From: JAMQKA01 sp034521835
GTDB taxonomy: Bacteria; Bacteroidota; Rhodothermia; Balneolales; Balneolaceae
Direction: 5' to 3'
Length of the DNA stretch: 64,000 nt
Assembly (NCBI GenBank): GCA_034521835.1
Contig: JAXHMA010000006.1
Location: forward strand, 1,426,001-1,490,000
Numbering within the stretch: the stretch's first letter is position 1; every line of letters begins with the position of its first letter. The translations under genes were made by a program, and so were the position numbers. Of the stretch, positions 30,400-40,784 are shown piece after piece. Below the pieces are notes generated by a model. The model was not told the origin of the DNA. It saw only the letters and a program-made list of their open reading frames with translations, and did not search any database.

Positions 30400-31131
30400 G
30401 TGGAAAAACAGATTTTTACCCAGTCATTTGCTATCCGTTCTTCAGAAGTTCGGCCAAGTGGAAACGCAAAATTACAAACCATCTGCGATCTGCTACAGGA
30501 GGTGGCCGGAAATCATGCCCTTGAACTGAACTGGGATGTAACGCAGCTTAAAGAGCACAACCTGACCTGGTTTCTGCATCGGCTTGACTTGGAGATCGAA
30601 AAGTATCCCCGATGGAGAGAAAACGTTACGGTGCAAACATGGCCGTCTGGTAGCGACAGACTTCGGGCATACCGAGATTTTCTGATTTTGGATGATAACG
30701 AGGAGGTTCTGGTACGAGCTCTGAGTTACTGGTTGATGATTAACCTAGAAAGTCGTCGGCCATCACGAATGCCCAAAGAAGTGCTGGAAATTTCGCCCAA
30801 GAATACAGATCACGTGCTTCCTCTAAAGGACGACCGCCCCCAATTCCCCGAAAATATATTCGATAAAAAACAGTTTGCTGTACGATACAGCGATCTTGAT
30901 ATAAACGAACATGTAAACAACATCAAGTATGTGGAATGGATTACTGAGACTCTACCGGTACAGCATCAAATAAAAGCATTCGATATAGAGTTCAAAGCTG
31001 AGTGTGGTTATGGAAGTAAGGTAAAAATCACAACCGGTGCAACGGAGAAAGGAGATATTGGTGCTGTAGTCAAACAAACGGAGAATGAGAAAATAATGGC
31101 CACGGCAGAAATGATTGTGGATAATGCCTGA
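30400..31131 (+). CDS. Acyl-ACP thioesterase
   Basis: The 243-residue protein is a double hot-dog acyl-ACP thioesterase (PF01643). The N-terminal half has SEVRPSGNAKLQTICDLLQE and WFLHRLDLEIEKYP. The C-terminal half has the catalytic block RYSDLDINEHVNNIKYVEW, with the Asp, Asn and His expected for the family. It releases free fatty acid from acyl-ACP in the cytoplasm. The start is GTG at 30400, placed by the family's usual N-terminus; the next ATG lies inside the fold. It stands alone, behind an inverted repeat, and ends in a terminator shared with the convergent reductase gene. Confidence 0.92.
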   Translation: MEKQIFTQSFAIRSSEVRPSGNAKLQTICDLLQEVAGNHALELNWDVTQLKEHNLTWFLHRLDLEIEKYPRWRENVTVQTWPSGSDRLRAYRDFLILDDNEEVLVRALSYWLMINLESRRPSRMPKEVLEISPKNTDHVLPLKDDRPQFPENIFDKKQFAVRYSDLDINEHVNNIKYVEWITETLPVQHQIKAFDIEFKAECGYGSKVKITTGATEKGDIGAVVKQTENEKIMATAEMIVDNA

Positions 31132-31154
31132 GCTTTATAGTGCAACACCTCTAA

Positions 31155-31202
31155 CTCAAAAAAGATAAGCCACCAAGTAGCCATAACAACCTGGTGGCTT
31201 AT
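31155..31202 (-). terminator. Hairpin terminator between convergent thioesterase and reductase genes
   Basis: ATAAGCCACCA (31165-31175) pairs with TGGTGGCTTAT (31192-31202). On the minus strand the stem is followed by a run of six T, so it mainly serves the reductase gene. The plus-strand tail (ATTAAGTTT) is weaker but could also end the thioesterase transcript. Confidence 0.8.
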
Positions 31203-31222
31203 TAAGTTTGCAGATACATATT

Positions 31223-32038
31223 TTACCAGTTGGGAGCAAAACTGGGGTTAACCAAGCGATCTCTCTTTTCAAGATTATCAATTCGTTCGAAATCTTCGTC
31301 TTTCAGAAAAAAATCAAAGATATCGATGTTGCTTTCCAAGTGCTGCTTGCTGGAAGCCTTCGGAATCGCTACCACATTTTCTTGTTCAATCAGCCATCGC
31401 AACGCAACCTGCGCAGGACTCTTGTCATACTTTTTGCCAATTTCAATAAGGGTGGGATCATCAGCTACATTGCCTTTGGCCAGGGGACTATAGGCAGTGA
31501 TTAAAATTTCACTCTCGATAGCATAATCAAGCAGATCCAGTTGATCCAAATATGGATGGTATTCTACCTGATTACAAAATATTGGCGCTCGAATTTCATC
31601 GTTCACTTTCTTCAACAGGTGAAGCGGGAAATTACTGACGCCGATATTCAATGCCTTTCCCTGATCACGCAATATCAGCATTGACTCGATGGTTTTTCTG
31701 AGATCATATTGGTCATTAGGCCAATGAATCATCAGAAGATCTACGTAGGGAGTATCCATATTTCTGAGACTATCCTCTGTAGTCTGCAGTACATCATCGG
31801 GATCAAGATTGGTGTGCCATATTTTAGTGCTTAGAAAAATGTCATCCCGAGGAACGTTAGAAATACTCAGAGCCTCTCCAACCTCCCGTTCATTCTTATA
31901 CATTTGGGCAGTATCGATATGCCTATAGCCAATATCGAGGGCGGTCCTGACTATTTTGTTACATTGTCTATCATGGAGTTTATAAGTTCCGAGCCCAATT
32001 TCCGGGATTTCAATACCCTGGATTGATTTAAATTGCAT
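31223..32038 (-). CDS. Aldo/keto reductase
   Basis: The 271-residue TIM-barrel protein has the complete AKR tetrad: Asp and Tyr in GYRHIDTAQMYKNE, Lys in STKIWHTN and His in LLMIHWPND. The NADPH-binding end is present in VAIPKASSKQHLESN. It most resembles the 2,5-diketo-D-gluconate reductase-like AKR subfamily, which reduces a wide range of aldehydes and ketones in the cytoplasm. Physiological substrate is unknown. The gene is monocistronic. Confidence 0.94.
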   Translation of the reverse strand: MQFKSIQGIEIPEIGLGTYKLHDRQCNKIVRTALDIGYRHIDTAQMYKNEREVGEALSISNVPRDDIFLSTKIWHTNLDPDDVLQTTEDSLRNMDTPYVDLLMIHWPNDQYDLRKTIESMLILRDQGKALNIGVSNFPLHLLKKVNDEIRAPIFCNQVEYHPYLDQLDLLDYAIESEILITAYSPLAKGNVADDPTLIEIGKKYDKSPAQVALRWLIEQENVVAIPKASSKQHLESNIDIFDFFLKDEDFERIDNLEKRDRLVNPSFAPNW

Positions 32039-32134
32039 ATGATTCGTACGTATTCACCTATATTTTCTTTAAAATTAGTACTATTAAACAGACAAAATAG
32101 CGGAAGGGTTTCAATAAAAATCTAAAAACCCAGA

Positions 32135-32332
32135 TTAAACCGCTTTTCGGTCCCTTATCTTTTTAAGAGCGTATGCACCACCCGCTGCAGCTAAAATTCC
32201 CAGACCTCCGTCAATAGGCGTATGTTCAGGGCTGTCGGGAAGCATAGGGGGCGTGCCTTGACCAAAAACAATTTCAGGCATACCAACAACTAATAGAAAC
32301 AAAACTGTAAGTAACAAAAACACTTTATACAT
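32135..32332 (-). CDS. Small PID-CTERM-type sorting-signal protein
   Basis: This 65-residue protein has a signal peptide (about residues 1-25, ending FGQ), a short proline-rich middle (TPPMLPDSPEH) and a C-terminal tripartite tail: PIDGGLG, a hydrophobic ILAAAGGAYAL stretch and the basic KKIRDRK. This matches the motif that I know as the PID-CTERM protein-sorting domain of Bacteroidota, a presumed cell-surface sorting signal analogous in layout to PEP-CTERM and LPXTG tails. The sorting enzyme is not known to me and no candidate lies adjacent. Apart from the signals there is almost no mature protein left. It is followed by the aldo/keto reductase gene and preceded by a large sorted secreted protein. 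Confidence 0.72.
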   Translation of the reverse strand: MYKVFLLLTVLFLLVVGMPEIVFGQGTPPMLPDSPEHTPIDGGLGILAAAGGAYALKKIRDRKAV

Positions 32333-32397
32333 GGTACTACCTTATAAAGTTAAGTTATTGTTCACATACTTTTGGTGAGAAATAAAATCGGAAATAT

Positions 32398-35237
32398 TTA
32401 TTTTATAAGAGTCATTTTTCGTATGTACACTTTGCCCTGAACCTCCAATTGGGCGATATAAATTCCACTTGGCATATCGGCAGCGTTCCAGCTTTCCTGG
32501 TGTTCACCCATTTCACGGACCCCATCAACCAGCGTTGCTACCTTCTGTCCTACAATGGTGTACACATTTAATTCCACGTGAGCCTGTTCTATTAATTCAA
32601 AAGTAATTGTCGTACTGGGATTAAAAGGATTGGGATAATTTGGATTCAATTTGACCGACTCCGGGATCTCAGAAGAAGTTGAACTGTTCTCCCTAGGCGC
32701 TGAGGCTTTTATCGTAAACCTGGCCGGCCCCTGCTCCCTGGATTTGACGGCAACCGCTTTGGGCAGAGATTGGTTCAAGCCAGATTCTTCATTAAACCCG
32801 TTTTTCTCCTGTTGTTGAGGAGCATATGAGAAGGTGTAATTCTCCTCCGTGTTCATATTAATTTCTGCCCCTGTTTGATTATCAATCAGCGTAAATATCC
32901 ATGTTTCTGGTAGTTCTATGGATTCCCAACTTAAAGTGAAGCTTCCTTCCTCCATCTGGTATGTTTGCAATTCCATATCGATCGAGAGTTCCCCTTCAAA
33001 ATCATAGGGTCGAGAATCTTGCGCTCTAAGGTTAAGACCGGAACCGGTCGCATCTTGGTCAGATGATGAAAAACCCAAAATAGCATATCGGCTGGTCATG
33101 GGCGCTAATTTCGTGGCGTCGTAAATATCCTTTTCATGGGTAGCCTGTTCATGAAAGTAGAGTACCGCCGCCTTGTCAATTGTTTGAATATCCTCTCTGG
33201 AGTGCTGCCCTTTAAGTGTAAAGGATAGCATACCTTGTTGAGCAGACTCTTTGTAAAACTTAGTACCCGTTGTTTTAGCACTTACGGGAATGGTCAAGGT
33301 TTTGGCATCATTATTTTCAATGAAGAACCCCTGCCAGTGTGCGACCTTTTCATTGTTCTCTGTTGTCAGAATATAGGACTGCGTCTCATGATCCCAAATT
33401 TGACCTACATTGCTATTTAATGTAGTAGAACCGTCCGTCCAATTGGCGATATCGGTAACACTTATAGCCGTAGAAAATGGATTTCCAATTAAATTCCATT
33501 TGTCACCCGAGCTGTGAAGATTAACCGCAACATCAGACTGCGGTTCAGCGGTTGAACCTGGATCGACGGTAACTGGTAAGTTGCTGCTCGAGTAGTCTTC
33601 GTTGTTGAACAAGTAAACAATAAATCCGTTACCTGAGCTCAAGTTATCAGAGATTGAAGTCGGCTCCACAAAATTTGACCCGTCATAGCTGACAAAAATA
33701 TTATCCTCACCACTACCTCCCACTCCCTGTATGTGGATATCATCATCAAGGTCACTTATCTGCATATCATCAACCGGGGCTGAAAGCATGCGCCACCCTG
33801 CATCCCCACTTATGGTGAGCGTACTATTGAAATTGCTCCCGTCTATTTTGGTACCTGGTGAAGAGGTAGAAGCGTCTTCAGTATCGGCTGTAGTATGGTC
33901 TTCGAATCTTCCAGTCCCATCAGGATTCCGAACCATTGACTGACCTGAAGCAGCAGTTGTATAACTATAGTATCTACAGAATTATTAGATTCATCGCGTA
34001 GAGTTACCGTTCTTCATCAGAATTTGAAATTAAAACCAGAGATCCCCCAAAACTACCTGTTGGTACTGAAGAATCATCAAAAACTACGATGGCCTGATTT
34101 GCCTTAAGTATAGTGTTTTCATCAAAGGTATAAAGCACTCCGTCTGCATCCGAAAGCGTCCATCCAGAAATGTCAACATCAACAGAATTATTGTTAAGTA
34201 TTTCTACAAATTCGTCTGCATCTGTATCAGGAGTACCATTTTCCATCTGCATCTCCTCCTGGATCTGCATTAATTTCATTTATTACGACATCCGGCTGAT
34301 CATCATCCTCAATTGTTAACGTTGTAGAGGTAGCGTTCGCGATGGTAGCACTTCCACTGGTAGTTATATTGGAAAGCGTAAATATGGCCTCCTCATTCCC
34401 CTCAAAATTACTATCGTTATGGGGCGGATAAACAGTTTGCATATCGCCATCAGATGCTGAGGCTGGGAAACTAATAGTAACCGGAGAGCTCGAGGTAAAA
34501 TCTTCCGGTTCAGCCTGGCTGTTTTCTTCATCAAAAACGAGATCCACTTCTACAGCATCTCCGTCCGGATCTTCAATGATTACTGTTATGGCACCTGTTC
34601 CACTATTTTCTTCAACCGAAAAGGTTGACTGAAGAATCCGAACAGTGGGATTTTCCGCCAAACTGGCTTGTCCCTGATTCCCTGGTGTTCCATAATCACC
34701 GTTACTTAACTGATTAGTAGCCGCTATATAGTTGGAGGCAGATGCTTCTCCATTTGCATCTACATTTTGGATATCATTCAGTTCAGAAGATTTCCCAGCT
34801 TCGCTGCTGTTATAATTGAGCCTGGCAATTTCTATCCCCGCCGAATTTTTAAGTACGATTTCATCACTAGAATTAGTCAGCGAAAATCCGCTACCAAATA
34901 CATAGTCCGAAGTAAAACCGGGTGAGTCACTTCTAGCTAACACTATAAAACTTTCGGCTGGTATTTCTAATGTCCCCCCGTTGTCAATCAGGTGAGAAGT
35001 ATTGCTATCATCTGAGAGGGTGAAACCGTCAATATTAATAGAGTAGGATCTTCTGTTGTAGAGTTCCACATATTCGCCATCGTCATCACTTACAGCATCA
35101 GGATCTGCCATAAACTCCGTAATCACAATGTCGCCTGGTTGAGCTGACTGCGAGTTTGCCAGAAAGGGAAGCAGAAGTAAAAAAGGCAACAGTGATAATA
35201 ATTTTTTATATGCTCCAAATCGTAACTTTAAAAACAT
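32398..35237 (-). CDS. Secreted lamin-tail/Calx-beta protein with type-A C-terminal sorting domain, three frameshifts
   Basis: One gene of about 945 codons is split into pieces at 34227-35237, 34004-34279 and 32398-33936. After a signal peptide (LLPFLANSQ) come a first lamin-tail domain (DIVITEFMADPDAVSDDDGE), a Calx-beta repeat (SFPASASDGDM), and a second lamin-tail domain (INADPGGDADG, then DADEFVEILNNN). A long beta-rich region follows, then the NPNYPNPFNPSTTITFEL...GIYIAQL sorting tail of about 80 residues. One extra A in the run at 34239-34242, a lost G near 34011 and a lost T near 33965 account for the breaks. It is probably exported by the type IX system and surface-attached. Function unknown, presumably adhesive or scaffold-like. 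Confidence 0.83.
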
Positions 35238-35599
35238 AGGCGATGATATTTCTCTTGTATTTCAAGCATTTTTCTATCTCTACTTTATCAAATAAATTAT
35301 TTTAAAATTTATTTCAAAGAAATTTATGATTAAGCACGTATTAAAAGCTCCAAAATCAGGCAGTTAACCTGGCCTGCAAACACTGTAGCCGTTATACTAA
35401 AATCGTCTTTGTAGAAATTACTGAGGTAATAACTACCTGATCCCGTCATCAAATCCCTTATCACTAAGTATAATATAATCAAAGATATGCCACTTACAAC
35501 AGTGGAAAGCACGTTTAATTACTTTCTGGAGATAAATTTGACTTGCTCATCCCCCCGGATAAATGCTATCAAATTTTAAACAGCGTAATTATACTTTGG
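35238..35599. other. AT-rich gap with one doubtful small reading frame
   Basis: This 362-base gap separates the lamin-tail gene from the symporter. The minus strand holds a 60-codon frame (35330-35512) starting at a GTG. It encodes one hydrophobic segment (VVSGISLIILYLVI) and no recognisable family. An ATG nearby on the same strand (MSKSNLSPESN) is out of frame with it. It could be a small membrane protein broken by one shift, or chance. Nothing else is seen. Confidence 0.3.
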
Positions 35600-36905
35600 T
35601 TAGTCATCGAAATGCATTTCGCCGAGCAGCCCTTCCGTATAAGCTACGGCCACTGAAACAGCCGCATCCCCCGTAATATTGACTGCAGTACGGCACATAT
35701 CCAGAATTCGATCTACTCCGAGAATCAGAGCGATACCCTCTACCGGAACTTCAATAGCCTGCAACACAATGACCAGCATAATGATACCTGCCCCCGGAAC
35801 ACCTGCGGATCCTATTGAAGCCAGTGTGGCGGTTAACACAATGGTAAGCTGCTGAGCGACTGAGAGATCTAGTCCCAGTGCCTGGGCGATAAAAACAGCG
35901 GCCACAGCCTGGTAAAGGCTGGTTCCATCCATATTAATGGTGGCACCGACTGGCAGTACAAAGCTGGAAACTTCCTCGTCTACCCCGACATTTTTCTCTA
36001 CGCGCTCCATAGTAACAGGAAGGGTGGCGGCACTGGAACTTGTACTAAATCCGAGCAGCATGGCAGGGCGAATAGCCCGGAAAAAGTCGGAGAGTTTCAT
36101 TTTGCTGAATATCTTGAAAAGACTGGAATAGACAAGGATTAGATGCAGGAATAAGCCTGAGTAATACGGCAAAACAGTACCATCCCAGCGCTCCAAGCAG
36201 ATCCAGAGCCTTGGTTAGATCATCTCCGGCAAGATCTACAATAACACCCGCCATAAGGGCAAATACACCATACGGAGCAGTAAGCATGATAAAATCTACG
36301 ATCTTAATGATGGTCTCATTCAGGGCATCAAAAAAGTTGATGAGAACCTCGCTTTTTTGAATGGGAAGCTGGATGATACCGACCCCGAAAAGTATGGCCA
36401 GGAAAACCACCTGCAGCATATTCGAATTATCCGAGGTAGCCTGGAAAAAGTTTTGGGGAACAATGTCCACAAGAAAATCGAGGGGTGATCGCTGCATCAC
36501 CTGCTCGGCAGACTCACTGGATCCCTCCAGATTTTCCTGGTAGCCCTGCATCAGCTCTGCCTGGGTTGATTCAGGGAGGTAGGCCCCCGGCTGAATCACA
36601 TTCACCACAGTAAGACCAATAATGATGGCCAGCACCGTGGTACACATATACAGCCCGATCGTCTTACCCCCCATCCGGGAAAGTTTTGTCATATCGTTCA
36701 GACTGGTGACGCCCACAATAAGCGATGCAAACACCAGGGGCACCGCAATCAGCTTAAGCATATTTATGAAAATGGTGCCGATCGGGGTTAGATAATCATT
36801 GGTAAATTCGGCAAGTCCGGTCAGGCTGGCAATAAGTCCCCAGATTAATCCGAGCACCAATCCGAAAATAATTTGCCAGTGTAACTGCTTGTACCACGGT
36901 TTCAT
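35600..36905 (-). CDS. Dicarboxylate/amino acid:cation symporter (DAACS family), frameshifted
   Basis: This is a GltP/DctA-type transporter of about 430 residues. TM1-6 are in the first piece (36045-36905), beginning MKPWYKQLHWQIIFGLVLGL and containing FINMLKLIAVPLVFASLI. The transport core is in the second piece: the SSSAATLP serine-rich hairpin, FVLPVGATINMDGTSLYQ in TM7 and GVPGAGIIMLVIVL, followed by GVDRILDMCRTAVNITGDA in TM8. The break is one extra A near 36160: FAVLL should run into GLFLHLILVYSSLF. It would import C4-dicarboxylates or acidic amino acids with protons or sodium. The gene overlaps the DUF92 stop by four bases, so they may be cotranscribed. Confidence 0.92.
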
Positions 36906-37733
36906 AATAGGATCATATTAATAATTATAGCAGCCAGCGAACCAACGCCTGTAGCCGCCCAATTTACGAAGTTGTTGTCTAGTCTGATCTGTATAATTGA
37001 TCGCCCCGAACCGATAGAGATCGTTTCGTCATCTTGTTGCAAAGCCGCACCAAAATAGGAATCTGCAACGCAACCTAAAAATCCCGCTAAAAAATGGTAA
37101 GCATCCCCGCTGCCCATGGAATAGGAAACAGTAAAACGGCAACAATGGAAATTATCAGGCTGCCGGTTATTGCAGCCAGCGTACCCGGCACACTCACGCC
37201 ACCATCCGTTTGTGGTTTAATTTTTTGGAAAGTGGTGATCAAATAGGTTTTGGCGTTAAATCGCTGGCTTCCCAGCTCGGTAGCCCATGTATCGGCGGTG
37301 GCTACGGCCACAGCTCCTGCGGCACCCATGAGGAACAGATCGCTGTCAAATATCGAACTTAGAACTACGCAAAACGCGATCCAAAACCCATTCGACCATA
37401 CCTGAACCCCGTTGCGGCGGGCGCGTTCGGCAAAAGCCTGTGCGGTTTCCTCAATTTTTACGATATACCTGCCCGAAAAAAGTGTACTGCTTACAAAAAA
37501 GATGAGCAGTAAAATGGTAATATTCCACCCTCCAAGGCCAAGTATGATGATGCCTAAAACGGAAGCTGCGGAAGCACCATCTAGTGTAACCCAGTTCAAT
37601 AGAAAACCAGGTAGCTAAAAATCACGGCTAAAACAATGGCAAGGCCTACACGGACCCGTTCATCCACGGTGGCATCGAGGACAAACAGGAAAATCAGCAA
37701 CAGAAGAAAGGCATAGTTTATTACTCGATCCAA
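36902..37733 (-). CDS. DUF92/TMEM19 family membrane protein, two frameshifts
   Basis: Pieces at 37600-37733, 37087-37599 and 36902-37117 rebuild a PF01940 (DUF92) membrane protein of about 275 residues: membrane helices at the start, SSTLFSGRYIVKIEETAQAFAERARRNGVQVWSNG-type cytosolic loop, the family motif ATADTWATELGSQRFNAKTYLITTF, KPQTDGGVS and a C-terminal GFLGCVADSYFGAALQQ. Plant relatives (VTE6) phosphorylate phytyl phosphate; a prenyl- or phytyl-phosphate kinase role in bacteria is a reasonable but unproven extension. The likely start is a TTG at 37733 next to the stop of the DUF3098 gene (TAA-GCC-TTG). Shifts lie near 37610 and 37100. Confidence 0.82.
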
Positions 37734-37736
37734 GGC

Positions 37737-37979
37737 TTATTCAGAATTATCAGAACGATTTTTATCATGCTTCATTATGGCAAAAATAACCGTGATATAA
37801 CCGGCCATGATAAGAATGGGTGAAACATACAGCGAGATAAATCCCTGAACTTCGTTCTCAATATACATTGCAGTGAAACCGACCACCACCAACAGAAAGC
37901 CTACCACCAGTACCTTGTAATTCCAGGACGAGAATAACATCGACTGTCCACCGGATCTTGTTTTTTGATTAGCTACCAT
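37737..37979 (-). CDS. DUF3098 small membrane protein
   Basis: This 80-residue protein has a polar N-terminus and two membrane helices (about residues 22-40 and 50-68) with the typical SSWNYKVLVVGFLLVVVGF opening and YVSPILIMAGYITVIFAIM closing block of DUF3098, a family restricted largely to Bacteroidota relatives. Family members often neighbour cell-division ftsX genes, which is not the case here. The stop is followed within four bases by the DUF92 start, and that by the symporter, so the three read as one operon. The AAACCAGTTT palindrome shared with the thioesterase promoter lies about 12 bases before its ATG. Confidence 0.8.
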   Translation of the reverse strand: MVANQKTRSGGQSMLFSSWNYKVLVVGFLLVVVGFTAMYIENEVQGFISLYVSPILIMAGYITVIFAIMKHDKNRSDNSE

Positions 37980-38213
37980 CTGTTTTTATTAAACCAGTTT
38001 GAATTAATTAAGCGTAGATCAGAAAATATTTAAATATGTGGAATTCCAAAAACGTTGAATACATTAGTTTAACAAGTTTCGGATTTACTCAAAACTGAAG
38101 AAATACTCATGCAAATCAACATAACATTAAACTTGCATTTTCTCGATCTTTCCTTATCCTGATAAGGTTATCTACACAATTCAATATTTAACTGTTTACA
38201 GGTGACAACATAA
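37980..38213. promoter_or_regulatory. Divergent promoter region between DUF3098 and maf
   Basis: The 234-base region carries AAACCAGTTT at 37991-38000, next to the DUF3098 start. It also has a perfect palindrome CCTTATC-CT-GATAAGG at 38152-38167, about 47 bases before the maf start. A TTATCTACACA at 38168-38178 resembles a single DnaA box with one mismatch. These look like operator-type sites for two divergent operons. No factor is identified. Confidence 0.4.
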
Positions 38214-38836
38214 TTGAAAGTAATTTTAGCCTCTGGTAGTCCCCGCCGAAAAAAATTGCTAGAACAGATTAACCTCAACTTTGAGGTGCAGGTAAGTAAT
38301 GCCTCAGAAGATTACAAACAGGATCAAGAACCTTCAAATATTGTGCAGGAGCTGGCATTGCGAAAGGCAGAGCAGATCGCCGGTCACGGTCAAAACGCAA
38401 CCCAAGATCTGCTGGTCATCGGTGCCGATACTCTCGTGGTTTTTGACAATGAAATACTGGAAAAACCCGCAACAGAAGAGGAAGCCTGTGTCATGCTGGA
38501 AAAACTGGCCAACAGCCACCACGAAGTACTTACAGGGGTAGCGCTTATTAAAAAATATGTTGACGGTAACAAAACGAACGTATTGACGTTTGTTGAGAAA
38601 ACAATGGTTATCTTTGGCGATATTGAGAAATCTGAAATACACGAGTATGTGCAAAGCGGCAGCCCGATGGACAAGGCCGGCGGATACGGCATCCAGGACG
38701 ACTGGGGGTCGGTATTCGTAAAGAAATTGTAGGTGACTATTATAATATAGTTGGGTTTCCGCTGCATGCCTTCTACCGGCAGATCAAGTCATTTGCACCT
38801 GAAATTATTCCACGCAGCATCAATAAACCAGTGTAA
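38214..38836 (+). CDS. maf: Maf-family nucleoside triphosphate pyrophosphatase, frameshifted near the end
   Basis: The protein starts KVILASGSPRRKKLLEQI, the invariant Maf N-terminus, and continues with ADTLVVFDNEILEKP, HEVLTGVALI and GSPMDKAGGYGIQDDWG. In the given sequence it stops after KKL at 38732. If one A is added to AAGAAATTG near 38725, the frame continues KIVGDYYNIVGFPLHAFY, the standard Maf C-terminus, to a TAA at 38834-38836. Maf enzymes remove dTTP/UTP or modified NTPs from the pool. The start is a TTG at 38214 with no in-frame ATG nearby. The stop overlaps the next gene (TAATG), so the two are coupled. Confidence 0.92.
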
Positions 38837-40783
38837 TGAGCACGTTACATTTTAAACATCTGACAGCCTTTATCCTGCTTATGCTGATTACAGCTATTCC
38901 GCTGAAGGCACAAAACAACCAGCAATACCATATCGCCAACCGGTTGTTGCAGCAGCAGAAGTACGAGCAAGCCTATCAGTTGTTTAACGAACTTCGTCAG
39001 CAAAACCCCGAAAATTACCTCTTCCTGCAAAAAGCCACGGAATGCCTCATTAATATGAAGCAGTACGATCAGGCGATCCAGATAACAAGGCAGTCGATCG
39101 ACGGATCGCTTGACAACACCCAGGCTTCGGTGCGCCTGGGTGAAATCTATCACGTCCGGGGCGATACCACACAGGCATACGATACTTGGGAAAAAATCCT
39201 GGAACAATCCGGCAGTCGCTTTCAAACCTACCTTGAAGTGGCGCGGGCTATGAGTGACCGCCGGGCGTTTAATCGCGCAGTGGATGTATATGAGCAGGCA
39301 CGCCAGAAATTTAACAACTCCACCCTGCTCTCAACAGAGCTGGCCAACACCTACATGCAAGCCGGCCAATATGAAAATGCCGTAAACGAATTTTTATCAC
39401 TCGTTCGGGAGGAACCGGAGCGCATTGACTACGTGCAGCGCAGCCTCATCCGCTACGGCGATGAGCAACTCCATGATACGGCTATCCTGGAGATCGAGGA
39501 GTTCCTGAACAACCTGTCCCTGAGCCACTCCGCCCACCGTCGCCTTCATCAACTGCACCTTTGGCTTCTGCTGGAACGCAACTTGTATGAACGCGCGGTA
39601 GCCACGGCAAAATCATACGAGGAACGAACCCCGGATGTAACCTACAGCCTGCTTGGCCTTGGAAACAAGCTTACATCCGATCAGAAATATGACCTGGCTG
39701 AGGAAACCTACAAGTTTTATATCGAGCAGGATATTGTGCCTGCCAAGTACCAGAGCATGGAAGAACTTTCGCGGGTATACACAGAATGGGCTTCATACCT
39801 GGCGGATTATAACCTGGCTTACGCTCAGCGTCGTGATTCTCTGTATCAACAGGCCTTTGATGTACTGCAAGACCTGCGGGAGGAAGCACCTTATTATGAC
39901 CAGATGGGCCAGGTATTGCTGCGCCAAAGCGAACTGGCGATCGATTATCTTCATGACGTAGAACTGGCCAAAGAAGTATCTCGGTGAACTCAAAGCCCGC
40001 AGCAACAACTCCAATATTGCGCAGCAGTATTATGTAGAAGGACGAATAGAGTTGTATGAATCGGATTATGCACGGGCACGAATTGCCTTTTCGCGCAGTA
40101 ATAAACAGGAAAAAATCGGCGCCCTTGCCGAAAAAACTCGATATTACCTCGCACTCACCGATTTCTATGCCGGTGATTACGAGTACGCAAAAATCCAGCT
40201 CAACAGCCTGGAGCGCCAAAATACCTCCTACTTTGCCAACGATGCGGTGCAACTGCGCATGTGGATTCAAAAAGGGCTCAATGCCGACAGTACCGGCTCC
40301 AACATTGAACCATTTGCAAAAGGCGTTGAATACTTCAACCAGGGCGAAGAACAGAAAGCGTTAGAATCTTTTGCTCCACTTATCTCCGGAGATTCCTACC
40401 ATACCCTGATGGATGAAGCGCTGCTGGTGATGAGCCGCAACATATCTCGCAGCTTCACCAAAGTATATTATTCGGCTGTGACAAATTACCTGGATTACTG
40501 GGGACAAGCTTCTGCCCTGCGCGAGCGACTGATGTGGGAGAAAGCACGCATCGCTGACCAAATTGTATCCTATGATATTTCGATAGATGGTACTGAAGAT
40601 ACAGGTATCCCCCCAGCTCCAGTACAGCGCTTCTTTGAGGGAGACTCGGAGAAGGTTCCCCTACCGACAAACCAGCAGGAGGTGCAGAAACTGTATGAAA
40701 ACATTTTGCTTGAATTTCCCAATGGTTTTTATGCCTCCTATGCACGCGATAGAATTCAAGAATTAAAAAATCCACAAACCTGA
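38836..40783 (+). CDS. Exported tetratricopeptide-repeat protein, frameshifted
   Basis: After a signal peptide ending PLKAQ, the protein of about 650 residues is built of TPR-like helix pairs, for example QQQKYEQAYQLFNELRQQNP, YDQAIQITRQSIDG and FNRAVDVYEQARQKFN. It ends in ENILLEFPNGFYASYARDRIQEL, typical of periplasmic TPR scaffolds. A single lesion near 39972 (GCCAAAGAAGTAT, probably GCCAAAAAGTAT) divides it: ELAKK should continue YLGELKARSNN. It overlaps the maf stop and lies one base before the next exported gene. The role is probably protein-protein scaffolding in the periplasm; nothing more specific can be said. Confidence 0.8.
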
Positions 40784-40784
40784 T

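Noticed and set aside
38168..38178. Part of a replication origin
   Set aside because: Only one imperfect DnaA box is present and no dnaA, dnaN or cluster of boxes is nearby.
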